A program made the translations under genes and the position numbers. From assembly GCF_018916875.1 (NCBI RefSeq), contig NZ_JAHLNO010000020.1, forward strand, positions 47,879 to 111,878: a stretch of DNA of 64,000 bases. Direction: 5' to 3'. The DNA comes from Virgibacillus proomii. Its GTDB lineage: Bacteria; Bacillota; Bacilli; Bacillales; Amphibacillaceae. Positions 54,033 to 62,895 of the stretch are shown here, one piece after another; position 1 is the stretch's first letter, and each line of letters opens with the position of its first letter. A model generated the notes under the pieces. The model was not told the origin of the DNA. It worked only from the letters and a program-made list of their open reading frames with translations, and did not search any database.

Positions 54033-54611
54033 TCAATCCTTGAATGAACAATAATGTCGGATTACTTGTTCAAGCTTATCTTTATTAGGTCTATTGTCCC
54101 GAATTTGTAGTATCTTTTCAAGTTGATTTTTCTTAATAACTGTTAATTTCTTATGATCATCATCTGTCTCTAGCCAATCCATTAAATTTTTTACAAAATC
54201 TTTAATATAAATAGCATGTTCAAGAAAATGAGTAGATGAAAACGGGATAAAATGTTGATTAATATACATACCTTTTTCTGTCATCGGCATCCATTCGCCA
54301 AACAAAAGCGGTAACTCGATAAATAAATCAGTGGCTTGTTTTTTTTCAGGTTGTTTGTAATCAAGTGCAATGAAATAACCAGAGGAAACAGCTGATGGAA
54401 CTTCCATCTGCCCGATTTGAATAATTAAATTATACCTATTATCCCTTTTATGTGAATAAAATGTAAAATTACTATTTCGCCCAAAGAATAAAGAAAGTGA
54501 TTCATCTTCCTTATCATTCAAAAGACCTTCTACTTCCATTCCATTTTCAAGCAAATGATTAACGACATGAAATCCAATCCAGTGATTACAATTAACAACT
54601 AAAATAGTCAT
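54033..54611 (-). CDS. yjaV: YjaV-like protein, Rossmann-like start
   Basis: This 192-residue protein starts MTILVVNCNHWIGFHVVNHL then LENGMEVEGLLNDKEDE, a beta-alpha-beta pattern like the beginning of extended short-chain dehydrogenases but with a degenerate glycine motif. The middle contains NLIIQIGQMEVPSAVSSGYF and FIELPLLFGEWMPMTEKGMY, the latter resembling the YGEWMP region of epimerase-like proteins. The length and neighbours (fabH on one side, yjzD on the other) match Bacillus YjaV. ATG follows AAGGAGG. Function unknown; a catalytic Tyr-x-x-x-Lys is absent. Confidence 0.75.
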   Translation of the reverse strand: MTILVVNCNHWIGFHVVNHLLENGMEVEGLLNDKEDESLSLFFGRNSNFTFYSHKRDNRYNLIIQIGQMEVPSAVSSGYFIALDYKQPEKKQATDLFIELPLLFGEWMPMTEKGMYINQHFIPFSSTHFLEHAIYIKDFVKNLMDWLETDDDHKKLTVIKKNQLEKILQIRDNRPNKDKLEQVIRHYCSFKD

Positions 54612-54660
54612 ACAATTCCTCCTTTTCTGTATTCTTCCCTTTTACAATTTAGACAGGAAA

Positions 54661-54848
54661 ATAAAGTGAAACTTCATTCAGTAGGAGTTTTCTTCCATCT
54701 CCTACTGAATGTTAGTACCACAAGGGTATGACCTAAAGGCTCTTCTCACGAATCGGGCATTTAGGTGCCGTTTTCTCCCACTTAGACCCTTTTGTACCAA
54801 CTCAGGCTCTTGAAGTGGGAGTCTTACGGCACCTTACATACGGGATAA
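54661..54848 (+). repeat. Family A structured repeat, full-length copy
   Basis: The 188-bp copy runs from ATAAAGTGAAACTTCATTC to ACATACGGGATAA. The 5' hairpin is CATTCAGTAGGAG/CTCCTACTGAATG and the large hairpin is GGTGCCGT/ACGGCACC with tip TCCCACTT/AAGTGGGA. It contains the GGGTATGACCTAAAGGC module. Single, isolated and well preserved, so a good reference copy. Confidence 0.92.
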
Positions 54849-54982
54849 ACCGCTACATCTGAAGTACTATTTTTTAATGAAATATAAGTAATGCTTTTTT
54901 TTTATAATAAGTTTTGGTAAACTATTAAGAGATATTTGGTGTATAATGGTTATAGATATTGTAAAAAAAATGAGGTGTTTTC

Positions 54983-55165
54983 ATGCGATACATTGTTACA
55001 ATCTTATGGGCATGTTTAATTGGCGGTGTCGTATCCTATGTACTATCGAGTATGGGTAGTGAACCGTTTAGTCTTGAAGGTACTGTTGCTTTAGCTGCTG
55101 TGTTTTTTATCGCAATCGCTGTTTTAGGTGACGGTATTTTAAAAAATGATAACTCACATAGTTAA
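54983..55165 (+). CDS. yjzD: DUF2929 small membrane protein (YjzD-like)
   Basis: This 60-residue protein has two helices (IVTILWACLIGGVVSYVLSS and EGTVALAAVFFIAIAVLG) and a short polar tail. The start MRYIVTILWACLIGGVVSYV and the internal SSMGSEPF are the DUF2929 pattern. ATG follows GAGGTG. Bacillus subtilis yjzD also neighbours yjaU-yjaV. Function unknown. Confidence 0.8.
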   Translation: MRYIVTILWACLIGGVVSYVLSSMGSEPFSLEGTVALAAVFFIAIAVLGDGILKNDNSHS

Positions 55166-55366
55166 CCAAATGTAACAACTGCTTCCCCTGAAATGCATAG
55201 CTTTTATCCTATTTGCATTTCTGTTTGGATGACGAACAGTATTATTAGTTATGTATAGTTTAACTAGCTTATTTTTATACAAAATTTCAAGTCTTTACTA
55301 TACATGTAGCAGAACCCTTGCCTTTCTTCTTTTAGAGCAGGCAAGGGTTTCCCTTTGAAAGTAATT

Positions 55367-55723
55367 TTAATACCATGGTAAAACACTAATTGAAGTTAAG
55401 CCTGCTAAGGGCAGGACAAACCTATTAAATCGCTGTGGCGGATAACCATACCCATAACCTGGTCCATAGCCAGGACCACCCCTGTACCCAGGATCACCAT
55501 ATCCGGGATAACCGTAGCCGTACTGTCTATGATGTGATCCTGCTTGGTGATGAGACGGTTGTTCATGTAAATCGATTGGTGCCGCAAGATAAAGAGATTC
55601 ATGATCTAAACCAGTAATAATACCGTCAATACTTGATCCATCTTCTAATTCAACTAACACGTACGCATGTATATGATCTCTACAAACATCATATATATGT
55701 TGACGATGATGTTGATGACTCAT
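55367..55723 (-). CDS. Gly/Tyr/His-rich protein with a small N-terminal domain
   Basis: This 118-residue protein starts with MSHQHHRQHIYDVCRDHIHA. A compact strand-rich segment follows (YVLVELEDGSSIDGIITGLD, ESLYLAAPIDL), then a low-complexity tail of GYGYPG, GDPGYRGGPGYGPGYGYGYP and a hydrophobic end (FNRFVLPLAGLTSISVLPWY). The start ATG 55723 follows GAGGAGGTAG. The strand-turn-strand pattern (GSSIDGIITG..ESLYL) recalls small Sm-like barrels, and GYG-rich tails are common in spore-surface proteins. Both points are inference; I know no family name. Confidence 0.75.
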   Translation of the reverse strand: MSHQHHRQHIYDVCRDHIHAYVLVELEDGSSIDGIITGLDHESLYLAAPIDLHEQPSHHQAGSHHRQYGYGYPGYGDPGYRGGPGYGPGYGYGYPPQRFNRFVLPLAGLTSISVLPWY

Positions 55724-55990
55724 TTTATCTACCTCCTCACCATTTAGCGTATTCATCCGCCTATAGGTTGGTGACATGGTAGTAAGATTACTCCATAAGA
55801 AAACTGCACCAATGCTAATTATTTGTCGCATTGGGTAGTAACATCGTTCTATATGGACATAAACAATTAAAATATATCGTATTAACTATTTTAGTTGAAA
55901 ATTATACTTTGCTAACGTATAAAAAACGGAAAAACATTATTTTATAAGTAGTATCAATGTTAGTAATACGTAAGCAATAAAACCAATTGT
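55724..55990. other. Intergenic region
   Basis: No gene is supported. An open minus frame extends from the Gly/Tyr-rich gene to 55831 without a ribosome binding site. Confidence 0.45.
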
Positions 55991-56080
55991 TAGAAAAACT
56001 TGGCTTGTCGCCAAGTCTTTAGCGAAAGCCATAGTTTTTCTTATACTATAAAACATAAAAATTTTATACTTTCCTATAGT
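55991..56080 (+). mobile_element. Family B repeat
   Basis: TAGAAAAACTTGGCTTGTCG to CTATAGT, in the shorter AGC-GAAA-GCC subtype. It lies 155 bases upstream of uppP, in the same direction. Confidence 0.87.
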
Positions 56081-56235
56081 GTAAGAAAAACTGTTTTTTC
56101 ATGCTCGGTTTTCTTGCCCTTTCTTTCCTTTAGTCTCGAGCTTATCAGGTGTTAAAATCATTTCTAACCTAGTCTAGGATACAAATTTTAAAGACAACCA
56201 TTACATTTTTTGATGTAAATAGCAGGAGGATTTTT

Positions 56236-57069
56236 ATGGAAAACTTATCAGAACTTGGCATTTTATTGAAATATTTGATATTAGGTTTATTTCAAGGGTT
56301 TACAGAACCAATTCCTATTTCTTCAAGTGGCCACTTAGTCATGCTAAAACATATTTTTAATCTTCAAGATCAGTTAGCAGGACTATCATTTGAAATTCTT
56401 GTCAACACAGGCTCTTTAATAGCAGTATTAGTTGTTTTTCGTAAGGATCTCGTTCGTTTAACAAAAAACGGTTTACGTTACATATTACAAAAGGATAGAG
56501 ATGCTGAAGCAACAGCTGATTTTCAATTTATTATATTTTTAATTATCGCAACGATTCCTACTGGAGTATTGGGTTTTTTACTTGAAGATTATATTAGTGA
56601 AAAACTGAGTCAACCAGTTATTGTAGGTTACACATTATTAATTACTGGGGCAGCATTATGGGTTATTCGAAATATTCATGGAAGAAAGAATGATGGAGAC
56701 TTAACGATAAAAGATGCATTGATTGTCGGTGCTGCTCAGGCTGTCTCTCTAATACCGGGAATCAGCCGCTCGGGCGCAACTATTGTTGCTGCTATGCTTG
56801 TCGGAATGAAACGGGAAACTGCTTTTCGCTTTTCGTTTTTATTATACATTCCAGTTAGTCTTGGAGTTTCAATATTAGGTTTTAGTGATATTATTAGTGA
56901 TGATCGATTTAATACGTTAATGATTCCATATGCGATTGCATTTCTTGCAGCAATTATTGCCTCTTATTTTGCCTTAAAATGGTTTGCGAATATCATGGCT
57001 AGAGGAAATTTAAAATATTTTAGCATTTATTGTTTTATTGTTGGTATCCTTGCGATTATTCTTTTATAA
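56236..57069 (+). CDS. uppP: Undecaprenyl-diphosphatase UppP (BacA)
   Basis: This 277-residue polytopic membrane enzyme dephosphorylates undecaprenyl pyrophosphate, recycling the cell-wall lipid carrier and giving bacitracin resistance. The two catalytic motifs are present: [17 protein letters not shown] (about 21-37) and [18 protein letters not shown] (about 172-189). Eight helices are predicted. ATG follows AGGAGG. In motif 1 the usual (E/Q)xxTEFLP is altered to TEPIP. Stands alone. Confidence 0.94.
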   Translation: MENLSELGILLKYLILGLFQGFTEPIPISSSGHLVMLKHIFNLQDQLAGLSFEILVNTGSLIAVLVVFRKDLVRLTKNGLRYILQKDRDAEATADFQFIIFLIIATIPTGVLGFLLEDYISEKLSQPVIVGYTLLITGAALWVIRNIHGRKNDGDLTIKDALIVGAAQAVSLIPGISRSGATIVAAMLVGMKRETAFRFSFLLYIPVSLGVSILGFSDIISDDRFNTLMIPYAIAFLAAIIASYFALKWFANIMARGNLKYFSIYCFIVGILAIILL

Positions 57070-57111
57070 CATGAATGTTTTCATGATAATTTTACTAATA
57101 TATAATAAATG

Positions 57112-57300
57112 AAACTTTATTCAAGGAGCACTTTTCTTCTTTGAAGTAGAACAAAGATTAAAATCATAACATCCCTGAAAAGCCGTTATGTATTGCTACC
57201 GAAGCATTTCTTGTCGTTGAAAAAGAAAATCACTTTTTCTGCGTGCGATGTCTATTCAAGCAGTCTCTCTAGTCCTATCACCAAATGTAGTTGTTGTATC
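57112..57300 (+). repeat. Degenerate family A and C fragments
   Basis: ATAAATGAAACTTTATTCAA with its AAGGAG hairpin at 57112 is a family A 5' end. GTTGAAAAAGAAAATCAC and CTTTTTCTGCGTGCGATGTC at 57217-57252 is a single family C unit. No gene. Confidence 0.65.
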
Positions 57301-57422
57301 TCTTTCACTTAAACTTCTTCGTATTCTCTATCAATCTTATGGCACTTAAGACCGGGATGAAAAATTTTACTAAAGGCTTGACGGGATGTCATATTACGCT
57401 TTTATATAACGATTCCACATGC

Positions 57423-57463
57423 AAAAAAGAAGCATCCACCATAAAAGTGAATGCTTCTTTTTT
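57423..57463. terminator. Terminator of yitW
   Basis: AAAAAAGAAGCAT and ATGCTTCTTTTTT form a 13-bp stem; the right arm reaches the yitW stop codon. Confidence 0.85.
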
Positions 57464-57773
57464 AGTCTGGAATACCTAATGCAATTTTAGCATAACGTGA
57501 CATTTTATCTTTGCCCCAAGGAGGATCCCATACGATATTTACTTCTGTCTCTTTCACTTCTGGTATATCAGCTAAGGCATGTTTGATATCCTGCTCAATA
57601 TGACCAGCAAGAGGACAGCCCATTGCAGTAAGTGTCATTGTAACCTTACATAAGCCCTCGTCGTTTAGTTCCACGTCATATATTAAACCTAAATTGACAA
57701 TATCTATGCCTAATTCAGGATCAATAACATTTTCTAAAGCACCCCAAATGTTTTCTTTAAGAGCTTCATCCAC
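57462..57773 (-). CDS. yitW: Iron-sulfur assembly factor, MIP18/DUF59 family (YitW/SufT-like)
   Basis: This 103-residue protein of the DUF59 family helps mature iron-sulfur proteins. Family motifs are ENVIDPELGIDIVNLGLIYD, VTMTLTAMGCPLAGHIEQDI with the conserved Cys, and the C-terminal VWDPPWGKDKMSRYAK. GTG start behind AGGAGG. In Bacillus subtilis yitW adjoins yitV and yitU, and the trio is retained here, though yitV is 460 bases away past a family A repeat. Confidence 0.94.
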   Translation of the reverse strand: MDEALKENIWGALENVIDPELGIDIVNLGLIYDVELNDEGLCKVTMTLTAMGCPLAGHIEQDIKHALADIPEVKETEVNIVWDPPWGKDKMSRYAKIALGIPD

Positions 57774-57963
57774 CTTTATACCTCCTCTGCTCTGTTTTAT
57801 TACTATTATTTAAACATATTTTCAACAAAAATCAAAGAAAATTTGGCTGTTCGATAATCTCCAGCACCAACGATTACGTAATTGCACTTATACATAAAAA
57901 TGTACGAAAATCTCTCCGTCAAATTAACTGCTACCCGCTAAAAAATTTTATCCTTTTTAACCT

Positions 57964-58123
57964 ATAAAGTGAAACTTCATTCAGTAGGAGTTTTCTTCCA
58001 TCTCTTACTGAATGTTAGTTGAACGAATCGGGCATTTAGGTGCCGTTTTCTCCCACTTAGACCCTTTTGTATCAACTCAGGCTCTTAAAGTGGGAGTCTT
58101 ACGGCACCTTACATGCGGGATAA
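57964..58123 (+). repeat. Family A structured repeat, short variant
   Basis: The 160-bp copy runs from ATAAAGTGAAACTTCATTC to ACATGCGGGATAA. The 5' hairpin is AGTAGGAG/CTCTTACT (one wobble pair), and GTTAGTTGAACGAATC replaces the GGGTATGACC module. The large hairpin is intact (GGTGCCGT/ACGGCACC). Confidence 0.9.
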
Positions 58124-58235
58124 AGAAAATGGATACGCCTCGGAGTTGATAACTACGCTTATACGTAAAAAATTAAAGCTTTTTATATCATTGAATATTC
58201 TTCTATCATTCATATCCAAAACTCTGCTTAAACAA

Positions 58236-59000
58236 TTATAATTGTGCAGCAAACCATTTTACAGTCTCTAGTGTAGCATAGCGTCCAACTTTATGCCCGC
58301 GATTAGCTTCCGGTATAAACTTAAAATTTAACGGATTCGAATAAAGTGATTCATTCTGTTTATAAAACGTATACGTATGCTCAAATGGAACAACTTCATC
58401 GGCTTTGCCGTGCCAGAATAAAAGTGGGCGTTCTTTTAATTTTTCTGGTTGTTTAGAAAGGTCGTAATGTTTTAAATGCTCATATAAACGATTTATTTCT
58501 TTTTCTGTTCTCGGTAGCTTTCCATTTTTTTGTTGGAAATGATCAACCAATGCTTTGGCATAGTCAGTAAGCTTTGGAGTACCCATTAATACTGCCGCTG
58601 TCTTGATCCAGTCGTATTGGGTAAGTGCTGCTGAGGTAGTAATTCCACCCATGCTCGTCCCGGCAACACCAAACCGTTCATCTAAGAGCAGATTCGATTC
58701 ATCGATATAATCTTTGACATCTTCTAATTCCTTCACATTTTGCAGCACAATTTCCCAAAAAAAAGTTTGTCTTTTTACTGGAGAAATTTTGCCTTCTCTA
58801 GCGCCATGGTATAAACTATCTGGTAAAATAACTCGATAACCACGCTTGGCAAGTAAAAAAGCAAGTGGAAGATTATGCTCTTTCGCACTAGTAAAACCAT
58901 GGAAGTAGGTGATAACTGGTAATGGTTTTCCTTTATTCTCTTCATCTACAACGATTAAACTAGGAATGGTGTTAATATCTTTTTCGTATATTCCGATCAT
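58236..59000 (-). CDS. yitV: Alpha/beta hydrolase (YitV-like esterase)
   Basis: This 254-residue cytoplasmic hydrolase has an oxyanion-loop segment VITYFHGFTSAKEH, the nucleophile elbow GVAGTSMGGITTSAAL with the catalytic Ser, LLFWHGKADEVVPF with an acidic residue and the terminal His in NRGHKVGRYA. ATG follows AAGGGG. Very like Bacillus YitV in length. The ester substrate is unknown. Divergent from yitU. Confidence 0.9.
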   Translation of the reverse strand: MIGIYEKDINTIPSLIVVDEENKGKPLPVITYFHGFTSAKEHNLPLAFLLAKRGYRVILPDSLYHGAREGKISPVKRQTFFWEIVLQNVKELEDVKDYIDESNLLLDERFGVAGTSMGGITTSAALTQYDWIKTAAVLMGTPKLTDYAKALVDHFQQKNGKLPRTEKEINRLYEHLKHYDLSKQPEKLKERPLLFWHGKADEVVPFEHTYTFYKQNESLYSNPLNFKFIPEANRGHKVGRYATLETVKWFAAQL

Positions 59001-59140
59001 CTAAATATCCCCTTATGTGCATATTCATCATAACTTTCATTTTACTATCGGAAAAAGTGGCAATCAACTTTTACAAACAAATTTTTACTTTACATCTAGA
59101 TGTTTCAATTATACACTATGGAAGATGAGGTGAGTTAATT

Positions 59141-59974
59141 ATGCAAACAAACAGACATTTAATTGCTTTAGACTTGGATGGAACGCTGTTAACAGATAAA
59201 AAAGAAATTAGTCCACAAACTAAACAAATCGTATTAAAGGCAATCGAAGAAGGTCATATAGTTGTCATTGCAACTGGTAGACCCCATCGTGCTAGCATTG
59301 GTTATTATGAAAACCTTGGCTTGACTACACCTATGGTTAATTTTAACGGTGCATTAATTCATCATCCAAAAGATAGAAAATGGGATGCACTACATAGCCC
59401 AATGCCAATTCGAACTGCACATAAAATAATTGGCGCTTGCTATGATCTTCATGTGCGTAATATATTAGCTGAAGTTATGGATGAAGTATATCTAGATCAA
59501 TATGATCAAGCTATTATCGATATCTTTCATATGACTGAAAGTGATCCTCCGTTTACGATTGGAAGCCTTCGTAATAAGCTCAAGGAAGATCCTACATCCA
59601 TTCTTATACATCCTGATGAAGAACATATATCAACACTGAGGAGACATCTAGATGATTACCATGCAGACCTTATTGAACATCGTAAATGGGGAGCACCGTG
59701 GAATATTATTGAAATTGTTCGTAAAGGAATGAATAAAGCAGTTGGCTTACAAAAAATAGCGCATTATTTCCATATACCACAAGAACGAATCATAGCTTTT
59801 GGAGATGAAGACAACGACTTGGAAATGATCGATTATGCTGGCGTTGGCGTAGCGATGGGCAATGCAATTGATGAGTTAAAATCCATTAGTAACTATGTTA
59901 CCAGCTCCAATGAAGAAGATGGAATTGCGTTTTTTTTAAAGGAATATTTAAAATTAGAAGTCGAAGTGAGATAA
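59141..59974 (+). CDS. yitU: HAD-superfamily Cof-type phosphatase (YitU)
   Basis: This 277-residue sugar- or flavin-phosphate phosphatase has motif I LDLDGTLLT (nucleophile Asp), motif II IATGRP, Lys in NKAVGL and motif IV FGDEDNDLEMIDYAGVGVAM. The C2 cap domain is of Cof type. Bacillus subtilis YitU contributes to dephosphorylation of a riboflavin precursor, which is a possible role here. ATG follows GAGGTGAG. Confidence 0.92.
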   Translation: MQTNRHLIALDLDGTLLTDKKEISPQTKQIVLKAIEEGHIVVIATGRPHRASIGYYENLGLTTPMVNFNGALIHHPKDRKWDALHSPMPIRTAHKIIGACYDLHVRNILAEVMDEVYLDQYDQAIIDIFHMTESDPPFTIGSLRNKLKEDPTSILIHPDEEHISTLRRHLDDYHADLIEHRKWGAPWNIIEIVRKGMNKAVGLQKIAHYFHIPQERIIAFGDEDNDLEMIDYAGVGVAMGNAIDELKSISNYVTSSNEEDGIAFFLKEYLKLEVEVR

Positions 59975-60019
59975 TCACCAGCAATTTCCTACTATAAAAA
60001 CAGTAATATAAGCCAGACT

Positions 60020-60050
60020 AAGGGCGAGCGCATCAGAGCGCTCCCTTTTT
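60020..60050 (+). terminator. Terminator of yitU
   Basis: AAGGG and GAGCGC pair with GCGCTC and CCCTT around a bulged C, then TTTTT. Confidence 0.75.
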
Positions 60051-60173
60051 ACTTCCAGAGCATGCTAAAAAGTGATGATCATCACCATTCCAATATGTTG
60101 GCATTACAGCTTGTTACGATGCATCATGATGATTACAGTAAGTACATCTTCTTATGTACAAGGAGGAAATATC

Positions 60174-60323
60174 ATGAGTAAAGCGAGTAAATTAAAGCGT
60201 TTTAGCCAACAGAGCGCGGATTCTGTTAAAAAACATGATGACCGTTTTCCGTACCGAAGCACATTTTCTGATTCGATACGAAAAAAAACAGAAGCAGATA
60301 ACCACACTGTAGGAGGTTTTTAG
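60174..60323 (+). CDS. Small basic protein of unknown function
   Basis: This 49-residue protein reads MSKASKLKRFSQQSADSVKK, then HDDRFPYRSTFSDSIRKKTE and ends NHTVGGF. It is strongly basic and probably disordered. ATG 60174 has a perfect AAGGAGG upstream; the longer frame to 60072 has none. Its end contains the ribosome binding site of the DUF3813 gene, one base beyond its stop, so the two are co-translated. It could be a small spore protein; unproven. Confidence 0.75.
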   Translation: MSKASKLKRFSQQSADSVKKHDDRFPYRSTFSDSIRKKTEADNHTVGGF

Positions 60324-60324
60324 G

Positions 60325-60531
60325 TTGGAAAACAACAATCAAAATTTATTTCAACAAGCTAAAAACGCTGTTATGAACTTGATGAATCAACAAAATAATT
60401 CATCAAGTGCACAGGATAAACAGGCTGCACAAAATGCTATTCAAGCTGCTTATAATGAAGCAACTCCTGAAGAGAAACAACAGTTACAGCAGCTGGAGAA
60501 TCAGTTAAAACAGCAAAATCAATTACAGTAA
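60325..60531 (+). CDS. DUF3813 protein (YizC-like)
   Basis: This 68-residue, Gln- and Asn-rich helical protein reads QNLFQQAKNAVMNLMNQQNN in its first half and AIQAAYNEATPEEKQQLQQL in its second, the DUF3813 pattern seen in Bacillus YizC. TTG start behind GGAGG located at the end of the previous gene. Function unknown; possibly sporulation-linked by its neighbours. Confidence 0.82.
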   Translation: MENNNQNLFQQAKNAVMNLMNQQNNSSSAQDKQAAQNAIQAAYNEATPEEKQQLQQLENQLKQQNQLQ

Positions 60532-60605
60532 CCTCTGCATTTTGATTGTATGGTAAATTCCTAATCATTCTTAATGGATGTAACTGGTTTTACTGATGAC
60601 GATCT

Positions 60606-60638
60606 AAATGGCTCACATTATGAATGTGAGCCATTTTC
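60606..60638 (+). terminator. Terminator of the DUF3813 operon
   Basis: AAATGGCTCACATT and AATGTGAGCCATTT form a 14-bp stem with a 3-nt loop, then TTCC. Confidence 0.85.
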
Positions 60639-60737
60639 CAATGACTTAATTTACATTTATAATAATAGCAAAATACTTTTTAATCCAACTTATTTCTGCT
60701 AAGATGGACATAACTATGATTTAGGAGGGATGTCCGA

Positions 60738-61001
60738 GTGGGTATCAGAGCCGAAGCCACCCCAAACCCAAATGCAATGAAATTTACTACAGACCAATTA
60801 ATTTTTGAGGGAACAAACAGTATTTCCGTAATGCCCGGTGATACGAGCGAATACGATATTTTAAATGAATTGATGCAAGTGGAAGGTGTAGATAACGTTT
60901 TTGGTTATCAAAACTTTATTACGGTTAACAAAAGATTTGATGTTGAATGGGATACATTAACGCCAAAAATAATAGAAGTGTTTGAAAAGCATGGATATTA
61001 A
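60738..61001 (+). CDS. Stand-alone Nfu N-terminal domain protein
   Basis: This 87-residue protein consists only of the Nfu_N domain: IRAEATPNPNAMKFTTDQLI, VMPGDTSEYDILNELMQVEG and VFGYQNFITVNKRFDVEWDT. The C-terminal NifU-like domain with its CxxC is absent, so it cannot itself carry an iron-sulfur cluster. It may assist other assembly factors such as YitW nearby. GTG start behind AGGAGGGATG. Confidence 0.88.
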   Translation: MGIRAEATPNPNAMKFTTDQLIFEGTNSISVMPGDTSEYDILNELMQVEGVDNVFGYQNFITVNKRFDVEWDTLTPKIIEVFEKHGY

Positions 61002-61023
61002 AATTACTGTTAGTAAAAAGGAA

Positions 61024-61317
61024 AGAGGCTGGGACAAAACTAAAACAGCTGATTAAAAAACGAACAATAAATCGTCCTTGTGTATACACAAGTTTTTAGC
61101 GTAGTCAAAATATGTAGACTCCTGCGGGAATAGCTCGAGCTGAAGATCCCGCAGGAAAGCGATCTTTGCTTTCCGAGGAAGCTGAGGCCGTGCCCGCGGA
61201 AAGCGAAATATTTTGACGTAGCGATGATAGGAATTTTTTTAACACAAACAAACCAAACAATTATAAATGAATTGTTCGTTTTTTGCTATTTAGTATTTGT
61301 TTATGTCCCAGCCCCTT
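61024..61317. repeat. Nested inverted-repeat element common in low-GC Gram-positives
   Basis: AGGCTGGGACA at the left pairs with TGTCCCAGCC at the right. Inside are AAAAAACGAACAAT/ATTGTTCGTTTTTT, a CAAAATAT/ATATTTTG pair, CTCCTGCGGGA/TCCCGCAGGA and CTTTCCG/CGGAAAG. The overall plan and wording (GACTCCTGCGGGA, CCGCGGAAAGCG) resemble intergenic repeats I associate with many Bacillaceae genomes. Function unknown. It does not share sequence with families A-D. Confidence 0.8.
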
Positions 61318-61424
61318 TTTGCTTTGTAAAAAATTATATCCATTTCTACATGATGATGAACTTTTTTGCAATAGCATCATCTAAACGTTCAAGCTGTAGT
61401 AAACTTCAATCTTCTTCAATATTA

Positions 61425-61842
61425 TTACCGATTTTTTACATCGACGGGAAAATGATTTTGATTAATTCGTACATTACCATCATTTTTTCCATACATAGTA
61501 ATGATAGAAGGCTCTTCGGCTGTAATTACTTCTTTTGGTAATTGTATTTTAATTGTAAATCCCTTCCCTCTGCTACTTGATCATCTAAAATTATTTGCAT
61601 TTTTTCTGTTATTGGCTCACCTTCATGCTCAGGGCCTGTAAAACACATCTTGTATCTGTAACCTTTGCTTCACCAATTAGAACAACTTTGCCATTTTTAA
61701 CTTCCATGTCTACGTTGCGAAAACTAACCGCTGAACTACGTTTGACTACTGATTGTTTTTCAGTTGCTTTTTGCTCATTTTCGTCCTGAGTACTACAACT
61801 TATGAACAACACCGTAACTAAAATAATACTTAAGTATCTCAT
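61425..61842 (-). pseudogene. Frameshifted lipoprotein gene
   Basis: ATG 61842 begins MRYLSIILVTVLFISCSTQD, a lipoprotein signal with the lipobox Cys in LFISC. It is followed by FRNVDMEVKNGKVVLIGEAK and VTDT. The frame then breaks near 61630 and continues as PEHEGEPITEKMQIILDDQV, breaks again near 61557, and ends LPKEVITAEEPSIITMYGKN, with NHFPVDVKNR and a stop at 61425. Re-joined, it encodes a lipoprotein of about 135 residues with one beta-sandwich-like domain. Two frameshifts make it a pseudogene unless they are sequencing errors. Located just downstream of yitT on the same strand. Confidence 0.75.
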
Positions 61843-61864
61843 TTCTCTTTCCCCGCTTGAAATG

Positions 61865-62707
61865 TTAGTCTCTACGGAAAAATCCGAAAACGCCAGCTGT
61901 TTGTACAATATTCGTAAATGCATTCGGATCAACTTCTTTAATAATCTTTTCTAAATCATATAGTTCATACCGGGTTATTACCAAGTACATCATATGTTTA
62001 TCTGTTTTCGTATAAGCTCCTTGGGCAGGTAAAATCGTAATTCCACGAACCATTTTCTTATGAATAGCAGCTTGCAATTCATCTGCTTTATGGGTAATAA
62101 TCATAGCCGTAACTTTTTCATGACGTGTATGAAGCGTATCAATTACACGAGTTGTTACATATAACGTTACTAATGTATATAGTGCATTTTCCGGCTCGTA
62201 AAGCAATCCTGCTAACGTAATAATAACAGCATTTAGCATTAAGAAATATGTTCCAATCGGCTTATCATTAATCTTAGAAAGTACCATGGCAATAATATCC
62301 ATTCCTCCAGTAGAAGCTCCTACCTTTAAGGTTAATCCAATGCCTACCCCACCGATAACACCGCCAAATACAGCATTTAAGATAATATCTTGAGATATTT
62401 CAGTAATTGGAATTATTTCTAAAAATATCGTTGTAAATAAAACAGAAATAATACTATATATTGTAAAACCTTTTCCTACTTTAAACCAGCCTAGAATTAC
62501 TACAGGAATATTGAATATTGCTAACAAAATTCCGGTACTTACACCTATACCAATAAAATCATTAAATACACTTGATACTAACTGTGCAGCACCGGTAAAA
62601 CCGCTGGCATAAACATTTGCACCTATTAGGAAAAAGTTTAGGGATATTGCATTAAGGATAGCACCAAAAATGACAACCGCAATTCGTTTTGTTTCAAATA
62701 TGAACAT
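61865..62707 (-). CDS. yitT: YitT/DUF161 family membrane protein
   Basis: This 280-residue protein has five to six membrane helices in the first 190 residues (ILNAISLNFFLIGANVYASG, FGGVIGGVGIGLTLKVGAST with GGMDIIAMVLS). A C-terminal cytoplasmic DUF2179 domain follows (TAMIITHKADELQAAIHKKM, GITILPAQGAYTKTDKHMMY, VDPNAFTNIVQTAGVFGFF). This is the usual YitT architecture. ATG follows TTAGGAGG. Divergent from degV, as yitS-yitT neighbours in Bacillus. Role uncertain. Confidence 0.93.
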   Translation of the reverse strand: MFIFETKRIAVVIFGAILNAISLNFFLIGANVYASGFTGAAQLVSSVFNDFIGIGVSTGILLAIFNIPVVILGWFKVGKGFTIYSIISVLFTTIFLEIIPITEISQDIILNAVFGGVIGGVGIGLTLKVGASTGGMDIIAMVLSKINDKPIGTYFLMLNAVIITLAGLLYEPENALYTLVTLYVTTRVIDTLHTRHEKVTAMIITHKADELQAAIHKKMVRGITILPAQGAYTKTDKHMMYLVITRYELYDLEKIIKEVDPNAFTNIVQTAGVFGFFRRD

Positions 62708-62895
62708 AATTACCTCCTAACCCCATTCACGACTAATTTTTCTATGAAGCGAATGGATAAGCGCTCTAGATTTATTGAAAAATCGGTAACTGTTTTTTTT
62801 ATATTTTCAAAATTATACTTTGCTTTTTTTTGACTAACTTTATCAATCGCTTTAAACTAATAAGAGAGACTATTAAAAGGAATGTAGGTGAAAAC

